Numbered from the stretch's first letter, positions 17,458-26,038 are shown. The stretch is 64,000 nucleotides of DNA from Carnobacterium_A sp047553015 (GCF_047553015.1 NZ_CP180212.1:744001-808000), one strand, 5' to 3'. Made by a program: numbers and translations. The notes: generated by a model not told the origin, from the letters alone.

Positions 17458-17473
17458 TGTGATTATTATCACA
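17458..17473. promoter_or_regulatory. Candidate Rex operator
   Basis: Perfect 16-bp palindrome TGTGATTATTATCACA, matching the Rex consensus half-sites TGTGA/TCACA six bases apart. It lies 6 bp upstream of the rex -35 box, which suggests autoregulation by NADH/NAD+ ratio. Confidence 0.7.
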
Positions 17474-17479
17474 AAAAGA

Positions 17480-17508
17480 TTGAGTTTTAGTTTTATTGGT
17501 GATATGAT
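17480..17508 (+). promoter_or_regulatory. Promoter of rex
   Basis: TTGAGT, 17-bp spacer, TATGAT; about 35 nt upstream of the rex ATG. Confidence 0.7.
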
Positions 17509-17542
17509 TTGAAGAAAGAGATAGGCAATTGGAGGATTTCTA

Positions 17543-18205
17543 ATGAAAAGTGAGCAAGAAGAACAATATGTACCTAGAGCAACTGCTAAAAGACTGCCAG
17601 TTTATTACCGATGTTTAAAAAAGCTTGCTGATACAGGTGTTAAAAGGATTAAATCACAAGAAATTAGTGAATTAACACAGATACCCTCAGCAACAATTCG
17701 TCGTGACTTTTCTCATTTTGGTGAATTAGGTAGAAGCGGATATGGTTACGAAGTTGATTATGTAGTAGGGGTATTTCATGAAATTTTAAATGTGAATAAA
17801 ATCATAAATATAGCTTTAGTAGGCGTAGGGAATATTGGTAAAGCGTTAATTGCTAATAATTTTCGTAGAGATGATAATATGAAAATAACTTGTGCTTTTG
17901 AAAAAAATGAAGAAGAATCTGGGAAAATTTTATCAGGTGTACCTATTTATTCTATTGCCCAAATGAAAAGTGTTTTATCTCGTGAAAATATTCATGTAGC
18001 TATTTCTACCGTTCCGAGCGAACACTCTCAAGAATCAATAAATATGCTAGTAGATTCAGGAATCACATCTATTTTAAATTTTGCTCCAGGCAGAGTAGTT
18101 GTTCCCTCAACAGTTGATGTTCGTTATATTGATTTGACTGGTGAAATATTAACATTAGTCTATTATGATGGAAAATTGCTTCCACCAATTATAAAAAATA
18201 AATAG
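17543..18205 (+). CDS. rex: Redox-sensing transcriptional repressor Rex
   Basis: 220 residues. Dimeric repressor of fermentation and respiration genes; released from DNA by NADH. N-terminal winged helix (about 1-80: RATAKRLPVYYRCLKKLAD, IPSATIRRDFSHFGELGRSGYGY) and a Rossmann domain with the NAD loop GVGNIGKALI, then the C-terminal swapped helix. SD TTGGAGGATTT before ATG. A matching operator lies in its own promoter region. Confidence 0.96.
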   Translation: MKSEQEEQYVPRATAKRLPVYYRCLKKLADTGVKRIKSQEISELTQIPSATIRRDFSHFGELGRSGYGYEVDYVVGVFHEILNVNKIINIALVGVGNIGKALIANNFRRDDNMKITCAFEKNEEESGKILSGVPIYSIAQMKSVLSRENIHVAISTVPSEHSQESINMLVDSGITSILNFAPGRVVVPSTVDVRYIDLTGEILTLVYYDGKLLPPIIKNK

Positions 18206-18207
18206 AG

Positions 18208-18262
18208 CAAGGGTTGTAGAAAATTTTAAAGGCATAAAGATACACTACCCTTGTTTATTTTT
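18208..18262 (+). terminator. Probable terminator after rex
   Basis: CAAGGGT / ACCCTTG stem with an extended imperfect inner part, followed by a T-rich tail. Confidence 0.6.
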
Positions 18263-18288
18263 TATGAAAAAGTGTTAAATTGAAAAAT

Positions 18289-18318
18289 TTGCATTTCTCT
18301 TTTCAGACAGCGTATACT
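18289..18318 (+). promoter_or_regulatory. Promoter of tpx
   Basis: TTGCAT, 18-bp spacer, TATACT, about 40 nt before the ATG. Confidence 0.65.
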
Positions 18319-18357
18319 TAACAGGAAAATACGTTTAGGAATGGGAGCGAATAACAA

Positions 18358-18849
18358 ATGGAATTCACAAAAAAAGGTAAGTTACTTAAAGTAGAAGGTA
18401 CTCAACCCAACATAGGGGAAATGGCCCCAGATTTTTCTATCAAAAATAAGAATGATGAAAGAGTAACTTTAGAAGATTGTAAGGGAAACATTACTTTAAT
18501 AAGTGTTGTTCCTGATATTGATACGCGAGTCTGTGCGGTTCAAACAAAAGCTTTCAATAAAGATGTAAGCGAACTTGAAGGAATCAATTTACTAACTATT
18601 TCTACAAATACAAAAGACGAGCAAGAAAACTGGTGTGCAGGAGAAGGTATAGATATGGAAATGCTTCGTGATACTGATTTATCTTTTGGTAAAATGTATG
18701 GAATAGCTATTCCTGAGTTAACTGTACTGGCTCGTTCAGTATTTATTATTGATGCAGCTGGCAAGTTGATTTATAAAGAGGTAGTATCAGAAATGTCTGA
18801 TGAGCCGAACTACGATAAAGCGATTGAAAGTGCAAAAGCAGCACGTTAA
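18358..18849 (+). CDS. tpx: Thiol peroxidase (atypical 2-Cys peroxiredoxin)
   Basis: 163 residues. Reduces hydrogen and lipid peroxides with thioredoxin. Peroxidatic Cys in DIDTRVCAVQTKAF and resolving Cys in ENWCAGEGIDME, spaced as in Tpx; APDFSIKNKNDERVTL is the N-terminal thioredoxin-fold start. SD GGGAGCGA before ATG. Single gene next to rex, both concerned with redox balance, but with separate promoters. Confidence 0.94.
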   Translation: MEFTKKGKLLKVEGTQPNIGEMAPDFSIKNKNDERVTLEDCKGNITLISVVPDIDTRVCAVQTKAFNKDVSELEGINLLTISTNTKDEQENWCAGEGIDMEMLRDTDLSFGKMYGIAIPELTVLARSVFIIDAAGKLIYKEVVSEMSDEPNYDKAIESAKAAR

Positions 18850-18874
18850 GTTAGAAAAAGTATTAAAATTAAGA

Positions 18875-18903
18875 TTGAATTAACAGGTTTTCAGTGCTAA
18901 AAT
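18875..18903 (+). promoter_or_regulatory. Promoter of the valS T-box transcript
   Basis: TTGAAT, 17-bp spacer, TAAAAT. Confidence 0.7.
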
Positions 18904-18909
18904 AGGCTA

Positions 18910-19182
18910 TATAAAAAAGCAATGAACAAGAGAAGTAGTTTTATTACAGGGTTATCCAGAGAAAAGAGCAGATGCTGAGAGTTCTTGACCACAATAAAAT
19001 GAAAGTAGCTTGGGAGCTAACAAGGTGAACGTATAGTAACTTTGTTCGGGATAACGTTTCGTTAAAGACGTGAAGAGAGGTATATTTCTTATGGGAATGT
19101 ACAAAATAGGTGGTACCGCGAATTAAAAAGCATTCGTCCTAATACAATTAATTGTATTAAGATGAGTGCTTTTTAATTTTTT
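18910..19182 (+). ncRNA. T-box riboswitch controlling valS
   Basis: The T-box core AGGTGGTACCGCG is at 19108-19120. The terminator (AAAAAGCATTC ... GAGTGCTTTTT with T tail) spans 19126-19182. In stem I, TGAAAGTAGC contains GTA, a valine codon, at the expected specifier place. Uncharged tRNA-Val would stabilise the antiterminator and turn valS on. Confidence 0.93.
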
Positions 19183-19212
19183 ATAAACAATAAAAGGAAA
19201 AGAGGTTAAAAA

Positions 19213-21858
19213 ATGTCTAAAGAATTAAAAATGCCAACGAAATATCAACCCCAAGAAGTTGAAGCTGGTCGCTATGAGAAATGGCTTGAAAAAGATTTAT
19301 TTAAACCAAGTGGAGATAAAACAAAAGAAGCTTATTCTGTGGTTATCCCCCCTCCAAATGTTACGGGTAAATTGCATCTAGGGCATGCTTGGGACACAAC
19401 GTTGCAAGATATTATTATTCGTCAAAAAAGAATGCAAGGCTTCGATACTTTATGGCTACCAGGTATGGATCATGCAGGAATTGCAACACAAGCTAAAGTA
19501 GAAGCTAAATTAGCTGAAGAAGGTATTTCACGCTATGACTTAGGACGAGAAAAATTTAACGAGACCGTTTGGGAATGGAAAGAAGAATATGCTGCAGTTA
19601 TTCGTGAACAATGGGCTAAAGTCGGAATATCTGTCGATTATGGTCGTGAAAGATTTACTTTAGACGAGGGATTATCAGAAGCGGTTAGGAAAGTTTTTGT
19701 TGCAATGTACAATAAAGACTTAATTTATCGAGGGGAATACATTATTAACTGGGATCCAAAAGCGAAAACAGCTTTGTCAGATATTGAAGTTATCCATAAA
19801 GATGTTGAAGGTGCTTTCTACCATATGACCTATCTATTGGCAGATGGTAGTGGTTCTGTAGAAATTGCTACAACACGTCCCGAAACGATGCTAGGTGATA
19901 CGGCTGTTGCTGTTCACCCTGAAGATGAACGGTACAAACATTTAATTGGTAAAAAAATTATTTTACCTTTAATGAATCTTGAGATACCTATTATTGCAGA
20001 TGAGTATGTTGAAATGGATTTTGGGACAGGTGTAGTTAAAATTACTCCTGCACATGATCCTAATGACTTTGCAGTTGGAAATCGACACAATCTGCCGCGC
20101 ACAAATGTTATGAATCCAGATGGAACAATGAATGATTTAACTGGTAAATATGCAGGAATGGATCGTTTCGAGGCTAGAAAAGCAGTTATCAAAGACTTAG
20201 AAATTCAAGGACGATTGGTAAAAATTGAAAAAATGGTTCATAGTGTTGGGCATTCGGAAAGGACGGGCGTCATTGTTGAGCCTCGTTTATCTACTCAGTG
20301 GTTCGTCAAAATGGAGCCTCTTGCAAAAGAAGCAATTGATTTACAAAAAACAGAAGATAAAGTTAACTTTGTACCAGAAAGATTTGAAAACACCTATTTA
20401 AGCTGGATGGAAAATGTTCATGATTGGGTTATTTCGCGTCAATTATGGTGGGGTCATAGAATACCAGCTTGGTTCCATAAACAAACGGGTGAACTTTATG
20501 TAGGGATGCAAGCACCTGAAGATAGTGAAAACTGGGAGCAAGATCCAGATGTCTTAGATACTTGGTTTAGTTCAGCTCTTTGGCCTTTTTCAACCATGGG
20601 TTGGCCAGATGAAGATTCAGAAGATTTCAAACGATATTTCCCTAATAATACATTAGTAACAGGTTACGATATTATATTCTTCTGGGTAAGCAGAATGATT
20701 TTCCAAAGTCTGGAATTCACTGGCAAAAAACCATTTAATGATGTACTTATTCATGGACTAATTCGAGATGAAGAAGGTCGTAAAATGAGTAAATCCTTAG
20801 GCAATGGAATTGATCCGATGGAGGTAGTAGATAAGTACGGTGCAGATGCCTTACGCTGGTTCTTGTCTAATGGTTCAGCGCCTGGCCAAGATGTACGCTT
20901 TAGTTACGATAAGATGGATGCTTCTTGGAATTTCATCAACAAAATATGGAATGCAAGTCGCTTTGCATTGATGAATATGGAAGATTTTACGGTTGAACAA
21001 ATTGATTTAACTGGTAATAAAACAATAGCAGATCGTTGGATTTTAACTAAACTAAATAAAACAATCGAAAAAGTGACTGATTTATTTGAACGTTTTGAGT
21101 TTGGAGAAGCTAATCGACACCTTTATCACTTTATTTGGGATGATTTTTGCGACTGGTATATTGAAATGAGTAAAGAAATTTTATTTAATGAAGATGAGGA
21201 AGCGAAGCAAACGACAAGAAGTGTTTTAGCTTATGTTTTAGATCAAACACTTCGCTTATTGCATCCAGTGATGCCTTTTGTAACAGAAGAAATATGGGAG
21301 AACATTCCACATGTTGGGGAATCATTAGTTGTTGCTGAGTACCCAGTCGTTCGTCCAGAGTTATCAGACGAAGAAGCAACTGAGGGAATGGATGTATTGA
21401 TGGAATTGATTCGTTCCGTTCGTAATATTCGTTCAGAAGTAAACACACCTCTATCTAAACCGGTTGAATTATTGATTAAAACAAATGATGTTAAAATTGA
21501 ATCATTTTTGAAAAATAATACTTCTTATATCGAACGTTTCTGTAATCCTGAAAACTTAACTATTTCAAGTACGGTTAAGGCTCCTGAAACAGCTATGAGT
21601 GCTGTTATTACAGGTGCTGAAATTTATCTTCCTCTAGCGGGCTTAATTAACATTGATGAAGAGATTGTTCGCTTAGAAAAAGAGTTAGCTAAGTGGTCAG
21701 GTGAAGTTAAGCGTGTTAAAGGCAAATTATCTAATGCTAAGTTTGTTGACAATGCACCAATTGCTGTTGTTGAGGCAGAAAAAGTAAAAGAAAAAGAGTA
21801 TCTTGAAAAACAAACGCTTGTTTTAGAAAGAATTGAAATATTAAAAACTCAAATATAA
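19213..21858 (+). CDS. valS: Valyl-tRNA synthetase
   Basis: 881 residues, full length. Charges tRNA-Val and edits misactivated threonine. Signature HLGH in PPPNVTGKLHLGHAWD (about residues 44-59), the CP1 editing domain, KMSKS in GRKMSKSLGNGIDP (about 525), anticodon-binding domain, and a C-terminal coiled-coil arm (about 815-880, EEIVRLEKELAKW). SD AAAAGGAAAAGAGG before ATG. Regulated by the T-box upstream; a terminator follows. Confidence 0.97.
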   Translation: MSKELKMPTKYQPQEVEAGRYEKWLEKDLFKPSGDKTKEAYSVVIPPPNVTGKLHLGHAWDTTLQDIIIRQKRMQGFDTLWLPGMDHAGIATQAKVEAKLAEEGISRYDLGREKFNETVWEWKEEYAAVIREQWAKVGISVDYGRERFTLDEGLSEAVRKVFVAMYNKDLIYRGEYIINWDPKAKTALSDIEVIHKDVEGAFYHMTYLLADGSGSVEIATTRPETMLGDTAVAVHPEDERYKHLIGKKIILPLMNLEIPIIADEYVEMDFGTGVVKITPAHDPNDFAVGNRHNLPRTNVMNPDGTMNDLTGKYAGMDRFEARKAVIKDLEIQGRLVKIEKMVHSVGHSERTGVIVEPRLSTQWFVKMEPLAKEAIDLQKTEDKVNFVPERFENTYLSWMENVHDWVISRQLWWGHRIPAWFHKQTGELYVGMQAPEDSENWEQDPDVLDTWFSSALWPFSTMGWPDEDSEDFKRYFPNNTLVTGYDIIFFWVSRMIFQSLEFTGKKPFNDVLIHGLIRDEEGRKMSKSLGNGIDPMEVVDKYGADALRWFLSNGSAPGQDVRFSYDKMDASWNFINKIWNASRFALMNMEDFTVEQIDLTGNKTIADRWILTKLNKTIEKVTDLFERFEFGEANRHLYHFIWDDFCDWYIEMSKEILFNEDEEAKQTTRSVLAYVLDQTLRLLHPVMPFVTEEIWENIPHVGESLVVAEYPVVRPELSDEEATEGMDVLMELIRSVRNIRSEVNTPLSKPVELLIKTNDVKIESFLKNNTSYIERFCNPENLTISSTVKAPETAMSAVITGAEIYLPLAGLINIDEEIVRLEKELAKWSGEVKRVKGKLSNAKFVDNAPIAVVEAEKVKEKEYLEKQTLVLERIEILKTQI

Positions 21859-21872
21859 TTAAATAAACTTGA

Positions 21873-21918
21873 AAAAAATCTTTGCCTTCACTACTATGAA
21901 AGGAGGCAAAGATTTTTT
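21873..21918 (+). terminator. Terminator after valS
   Basis: AAATCTTTGCCTT / AGGCAAAGATTT stem with T tail. Confidence 0.85.
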
Positions 21919-21977
21919 ACTTTTTATTATACAATACTCTGTAAAAAATGATGACTACAAAAGACGGGGTGTAGCTA

Positions 21978-23273
21978 ATGTTTAAAACATACGAAGAAGC
22001 ATTAAATTGGATTCATGGTAGAAAAATATTTGGAATGAAGCCTGGACTTAAGCGAATGGAATGGATGCTTAAAAAATTAGGATCTCCACAAGAAAAGATA
22101 AAAGCTATTCATGTTGCTGGGACAAATGGAAAAGGCTCAACGGTTACTTTTTTAAGAAATATATTAGAAGCAAATGGTAAGATAGTTGGCACATTTACGT
22201 CACCTTATATTGAAACGTTCAATGAACGTATCAGTGTAAATGGAGAGCCTATTTCGGATGAAGAAATAACTCGATTAGCTAATATTGTTTACCCTTTAGC
22301 TCTTGAATTAGAAGAAACGGAGTTAGATGGGCCGACAGAGTTTGAAGTTATTACAGCAATGATGTTTACTTATTTTGGAGAAGGTCATGCTGATATAGTC
22401 GTTATTGAAGTAGGACTAGGAGGCCTATTAGATTCAACAAATGTCATAACACCAGTAGTTTCAGCTATCACAACGATAGGATTAGATCATATGCAAGTAT
22501 TGGGAGAATCACTAGCTGAAATAGCTTTTCAAAAAGCAGGGATTATTAAACCAAATGTCCCTGTTGTAGTAGGGAAGGTCCCACAAGAAGCACTACAAGT
22601 TATTCAACAAGTCGCAAAAACGAATCATTCCGTCATAAAATTATTTGGAGAAGATTATTGGGCTTCTAACTATCAGACTTTACCTACATGGGGAGAACAA
22701 TTCACGTTTGAGGACGACTCTATTTATTTGAACCAGGTACAAATAAAAATGTTAGGACATCATCAAGTTGAAAATGCAATGGTAGCTCTTGAAACAATAC
22801 AAATTTATTGCCAAGAAACAGGGTTAGAATTGAGTCATGAAGCTATAAGAAGAGGATTAAAAAGGGCTTTTTGGCCAGGGAGAATGGAAAAAATTAGTAG
22901 TACTCCTATGATTATTCTAGACGGTGCTCATAATGAACCAGCTATACGTCGGCTAATAGAAACAATAAATGCTGATTTTAAACAACAGGAAATTCATTTG
23001 ATTTTTGCTGTTTTGCAAGATAAGGCAGTTAGTAAGATGATTAGTTTGTTAGAAGAGTTGCCAAATTGTCATATTACATTAACGAGCTTTGATAATCCTA
23101 GAGCAGCTAAAGTAGAAGAATTAGAAAGTTATGGACTTTCAGGAATAACAATAAAAGAATATTGGCAAGAAGCTTTAGCAGATATTATTCAGGAGATGGA
23201 TGAACATGATATTATTCTTATAACAGGATCACTTTATTTTATTTCAGAAGTCCGTGAGCTATTAATAAAATAA
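21978..23273 (+). CDS. folC: Folylpolyglutamate synthase / dihydrofolate synthase
   Basis: 431 residues. Adds glutamates to folates, keeping them in the cell. Mur-ligase type fold: P-loop HVAGTNGKGSTVTFL (about residues 44-58), the TSPYIETFNERI omega-loop, EVGLGGLLDSTN and the C-terminal LDGAHNEPA motif. SD ACGGGGTGTAGCTA-like before ATG. Follows valS, as in many Bacilli, but behind a terminator, so it needs its own promoter; radC follows. Confidence 0.94.
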   Translation: MFKTYEEALNWIHGRKIFGMKPGLKRMEWMLKKLGSPQEKIKAIHVAGTNGKGSTVTFLRNILEANGKIVGTFTSPYIETFNERISVNGEPISDEEITRLANIVYPLALELEETELDGPTEFEVITAMMFTYFGEGHADIVVIEVGLGGLLDSTNVITPVVSAITTIGLDHMQVLGESLAEIAFQKAGIIKPNVPVVVGKVPQEALQVIQQVAKTNHSVIKLFGEDYWASNYQTLPTWGEQFTFEDDSIYLNQVQIKMLGHHQVENAMVALETIQIYCQETGLELSHEAIRRGLKRAFWPGRMEKISSTPMIILDGAHNEPAIRRLIETINADFKQQEIHLIFAVLQDKAVSKMISLLEELPNCHITLTSFDNPRAAKVEELESYGLSGITIKEYWQEALADIIQEMDEHDIILITGSLYFISEVRELLIK

Positions 23274-23351
23274 AAGAAATGAATGAGTCAAAATAAAACT
23301 AGCTCCTTTTTTTGCGTATATTTAAAAAGGATACAAAAAAGGAGTGTTTTT

Positions 23352-24044
23352 ATGGTAGGGAGAATGACAAGTTTGGTTAATGAGGTACCTGCTTTTTCGA
23401 GACCGAGAGAACGTCTTGAAAATTATGGTGAAAAGGCATTAGCTAATCATGAATTATTAGCTATATTGCTTCGTACAGGGACAAAAGATTCAAACGTGAT
23501 AGCACTTGCAATGAAAGTTTTAAATACGTTTGAAAATTTACATTTTCTAAAAACAGCTTCAATTGAAGAATTAATGAGTATAGCAGGTATTGGCAAAATT
23601 AAAGCAATAGAAATAAGAGCTGCGATTGAATTAGGTATTCGTATTTCTCAAGCTTCCCAAATTAAAATTGGGCAAATAACATCTAGTCGAAATGCTGGTG
23701 AGATGCTGTTAGGTGAAATGCGTGATCTTCAACAAGAACACGTCATTGTCTTATACCTAAATACAAAAAATGAGATTATTAAAAAAGAAACAGTCTTTGT
23801 AGGAGGATTAAACTCTAGTGTTGCTCATCCTAGAGAGATATTCAGAGGAGCTGTTCGATTTTCAGCAGCTCGTATTATTATTGGACATAACCATCCATCT
23901 GGAAACCCTGAACCTTCAGAAGCGGATATACTGTTTACTAAGAGAATGGCTACTTGTGGAGAGATGATGGGAATTGAAATGTTAGATCATATCATCATCG
24001 GACAAACTCATTATATAAGTTTAAAAGAACTTGGGATATTTTAA
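23352..24044 (+). CDS. radC: RadC-family DNA repair protein (JAB1/MPN domain)
   Basis: 230 residues from the ATG at 23352, chosen over the ATG at 23283 because AAAAAAGGAGTGT is a strong SD there and the product begins MVGRMTSLVNEV. An N-terminal helix-hairpin-helix region (LMSIAGIGKIKAIEIRAAIE) and a C-terminal MPN domain with the metal motif HNHPSGNPEPSEAD are seen. The actual role is unsettled despite the name. Probably read with folC; the next gene, csp copy 1, has its own promoter. Confidence 0.93.
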   Translation: MVGRMTSLVNEVPAFSRPRERLENYGEKALANHELLAILLRTGTKDSNVIALAMKVLNTFENLHFLKTASIEELMSIAGIGKIKAIEIRAAIELGIRISQASQIKIGQITSSRNAGEMLLGEMRDLQQEHVIVLYLNTKNEIIKKETVFVGGLNSSVAHPREIFRGAVRFSAARIIIGHNHPSGNPEPSEADILFTKRMATCGEMMGIEMLDHIIIGQTHYISLKELGIF

Positions 24045-24066
24045 TATAAGAAAATCTATTAAATAG

Positions 24067-24095
24067 TTGAACCATTTTATTGTTCATGTTATACT
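24067..24095 (+). promoter_or_regulatory. Promoter of csp copy 1
   Basis: TTGAAC, 17-bp spacer, TATACT. The transcript would have a leader of about 105 nt before the ATG at 24208. Confidence 0.75.
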
Positions 24096-24117
24096 TAACT
24101 CAAGTTTTTGTTTAGGT

Positions 24118-24207
24118 ATAAGAAAAGAATTGTTTCAAAACATTCCGATTCGTACCGTTAGCAAGGCTTAACAAAATGTGCAAAACGCACGAGGAGGATA
24201 TTTAATT
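24118..24207 (+). promoter_or_regulatory. Conserved csp 5' leader with SD-adjacent hairpin (copy 1)
   Basis: About 70 nt nearly identical in front of copies 1, 2 and 4. It ends in a small hairpin GTGC-AAAAC-GCAC (24178-24190) that abuts the SD GAGGAGG. Such leaders in cold-shock mRNAs can control translation with temperature; here this is inference from position and conservation. Confidence 0.55.
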
Positions 24208-24408
24208 ATGGAACAAGGTACAGTAAAATGGTTTAACGCAGAAAAAGGTTTTGGTTTTATCGAACGCGAAAACGGAGACGATGTATTCGTACATTTCTCA
24301 GCTATCCAAAGCGAAGGATTCAAATCTTTAGAAGAAGGACAAGCAGTAACTTTCGACGTTGAAGAAGGAAACCGTGGACCTCAAGCAGCAAACGTAAACA
24401 AAGCTTAA
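24208..24408 (+). CDS. cspA: Cold-shock protein, copy 1
   Basis: 66 residues, one cold-shock OB-fold domain that binds single-stranded RNA and DNA and melts mRNA structure in the cold. RNP1 (KGFGFIE) and RNP2 (VFVHFSAI) are intact. The ATG at 24208 is chosen because GAGGAGGATATTTAATT gives a perfect SD; the GTG 30 bp upstream lies in the leader. The protein is identical to the other three copies in this array. Own promoter (24067) and terminator (24432-24463). Confidence 0.97.
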   Translation: MEQGTVKWFNAEKGFGFIERENGDDVFVHFSAIQSEGFKSLEEGQAVTFDVEEGNRGPQAANVNKA

Positions 24409-24431
24409 TTTAACTTAAAATTAAATCTTAT

Positions 24432-24463
24432 AAGAACTTAGTCTTTTGACTAAGTTCTTTTTT
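24432..24463 (+). terminator. Terminator of csp copy 1
   Basis: AAGAACTTAGTC / GACTAAGTTCTT perfect stem with T tail; repeated exactly after copy 3 (25327-25358). Confidence 0.9.
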
Positions 24464-24538
24464 CTTTGATCTTAATTAAGATTTTTTTCACCAAGTGAGC
24501 AGTTTATGTTTAATAATGAGAAAGTAGCTAACTTTCTC

Positions 24539-24567
24539 TTGCTATCTAATGAATCACATGATACAAT
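24539..24567 (+). promoter_or_regulatory. Promoter of csp copy 2
   Basis: TTGCTA, 17-bp spacer, TACAAT; same sequence in front of copy 4. Confidence 0.75.
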
Positions 24568-24679
24568 TACTTTAAGGTTTTTGTGAGGTAAAAGAAAAGA
24601 ATTGTTTCAAAACATTCCAATTCGTACCGTTAGCAAGGCTTAACAAAATGTGCAAAACGCACGAGGAGGATATTTAATT

Positions 24680-24880
24680 ATGGAACAAGGTACAGTAAAA
24701 TGGTTTAACGCAGAAAAAGGTTTTGGTTTTATCGAACGCGAAAACGGAGACGATGTATTCGTACATTTCTCAGCTATCCAAAGCGAAGGATTTAAATCTT
24801 TAGAAGAAGGACAAGCAGTAACTTTCGACGTTGAAGAAGGAAACCGTGGACCTCAAGCAGCAAACGTAAACAAAGCTTAA
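24680..24880 (+). CDS. cspA: Cold-shock protein, copy 2
   Basis: Second gene of the array; 66 residues, the same protein as copies 1, 3 and 4. The DNA differs from copy 1 by one silent change (TTT for TTC in GFKS). It has its own promoter (24539-24567), the conserved leader with the SD-adjacent GTGC/GCAC hairpin (24650-24662), and a terminator different from that of copy 1. Confidence 0.97.
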   Translation: MEQGTVKWFNAEKGFGFIERENGDDVFVHFSAIQSEGFKSLEEGQAVTFDVEEGNRGPQAANVNKA

Positions 24881-24903
24881 TTTAAACTAAAATTAAACTT
24901 CAA

Positions 24904-24935
24904 AAGACCTGATGATTTTCATCAGGTCTTTTTTT
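24904..24935 (+). terminator. Terminator of csp copy 2
   Basis: AAGACCTGATGA / TCATCAGGTCTT stem and T tail; repeated after copy 4. Confidence 0.9.
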
Positions 24936-24958
24936 ATATAGAAAATAAAGCGTTTTAC

Positions 24959-24987
24959 TTGCTTAGATTATGGTATCATGATAAAAT
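24959..24987 (+). promoter_or_regulatory. Promoter of csp copy 3
   Basis: TTGCTT, 17-bp spacer, TAAAAT. This region (24936-25081) is unique and not shared with the other copies. Confidence 0.65.
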
Positions 24988-25102
24988 AACTTAAGCGTTC
25001 AAGTTCACAAGTGTTTAAGAATTGTTGAAAAACAGTCTAAAACATATTTAGATTTTGAGCGTAAAATACAAAGTGTTTAGTGCACGAGGAGGATATTTAA
25101 TT

Positions 25103-25303
25103 ATGGAACAAGGTACAGTAAAATGGTTTAACGCAGAAAAAGGTTTTGGTTTTATCGAACGCGAAAACGGAGACGATGTATTCGTACATTTCTCAGCTAT
25201 CCAAAGCGAAGGATTCAAATCTTTAGAAGAAGGACAAGCAGTAACTTTCGACGTTGAAGAAGGAAACCGTGGACCTCAAGCAGCAAACGTAAACAAAGCT
25301 TAA
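25103..25303 (+). CDS. cspA: Cold-shock protein, copy 3
   Basis: Third gene, DNA identical to copy 1 from the SD through the terminator. Unlike the others it has a different promoter and a different 5' leader (24990-25081), so it is the copy most likely to be expressed differently. Start at 25103 by SD position. Same 66-residue cold-shock domain with RNP1 and RNP2. Confidence 0.97.
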   Translation: MEQGTVKWFNAEKGFGFIERENGDDVFVHFSAIQSEGFKSLEEGQAVTFDVEEGNRGPQAANVNKA

Positions 25304-25326
25304 TTTAACTTAAAATTAAATCTTAT

Positions 25327-25358
25327 AAGAACTTAGTCTTTTGACTAAGTTCTTTTTT
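25327..25358 (+). terminator. Terminator of csp copy 3
   Basis: Same stem as at 24432-24463. Confidence 0.9.
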
Positions 25359-25433
25359 CTTTGATCTTAATTAAGATTTTTTTCACCAAGTGAGCAGTTT
25401 ATGTTTAATAATGAGAAAGTAGCTAACTTTCTC

Positions 25434-25462
25434 TTGCTATCTAATGAATCACATGATACAAT
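25434..25462 (+). promoter_or_regulatory. Promoter of csp copy 4
   Basis: TTGCTA, 17-bp spacer, TACAAT, exactly 895 bp from the copy 2 promoter. Confidence 0.75.
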
Positions 25463-25574
25463 TACTTTAAGGTTTTTGTGAGGTAAAAGAAAAGAATTGT
25501 TTCAAAACATTCCAATTCGTACCGTTAGCAAGGCTTAACAAAATGTGCAAAACGCACGAGGAGGATATTTAATT

Positions 25575-25775
25575 ATGGAACAAGGTACAGTAAAATGGTT
25601 TAATGCAGAAAAAGGTTTTGGTTTTATCGAACGCGAAAACGGAGACGATGTATTCGTACATTTCTCAGCTATTCAAAGCGAAGGATTCAAATCTTTAGAA
25701 GAAGGACAAGCAGTAACTTTCGACGTTGAAGAAGGAAACCGTGGACCTCAAGCAGCAAACGTAAACAAAGCTTAA
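25575..25775 (+). CDS. cspA: Cold-shock protein, copy 4
   Basis: Fourth gene of the array, same protein. It differs from copy 2 at three silent positions (AAC to AAT, ATC to ATT, TTT to TTC). It carries the conserved leader with hairpin and its own promoter and terminator (25799-25830). Confidence 0.97.
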   Translation: MEQGTVKWFNAEKGFGFIERENGDDVFVHFSAIQSEGFKSLEEGQAVTFDVEEGNRGPQAANVNKA

Positions 25776-25798
25776 TTTAAACTAAAATTAAACTTCAA

Positions 25799-25830
25799 AA
25801 GACCTGATGATTTTCATCAGGTCTTTTTTT
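25799..25830 (+). terminator. Terminator of csp copy 4
   Basis: Same stem as at 24904-24935. Confidence 0.9.
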
Positions 25831-26038
25831 CGTATGTTTTATAAAAAAAGATTAAATAATTTATAAAAATACTCAATAAATAATGTTTTAAGTAAAAAAA
25901 TAAAGTATGATAAAAATATAATAAGGTAAGTTTAGTTTTTTTTGTTATACTGTCTTTAGAATCTATTAGATATTAACTAAAAAATAAACAGTATTCTATA
26001 AAAAAATTAGATTTGATTGACTTGAGAGGATGAATGTT

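Larger units (their letters stand above)
24187..24935 (+). repeat. 749-bp duplicated cassette, unit 1 (csp copies 1 and 2)
   Basis: Matches 25082-25830 at a constant offset of 895 bp, with only three base differences that I can see, all silent and in copy 2 versus copy 4. The match starts in the SD region of copy 1 and ends in the T-run of the terminator after copy 2. Confidence 0.93.
25082..25830 (+). repeat. 749-bp duplicated cassette, unit 2 (csp copies 3 and 4)
   Basis: Second copy of 24187-24935, including both genes, both terminators and the promoter and leader of the second gene. Confidence 0.93.

Noticed and set aside
26030..26038. ATG at 26030 as the start of mreB
   Set aside because: The SD GAGAGGA touches this ATG; the GTG nine bases further has proper spacing and gives the usual MreB N-terminus.
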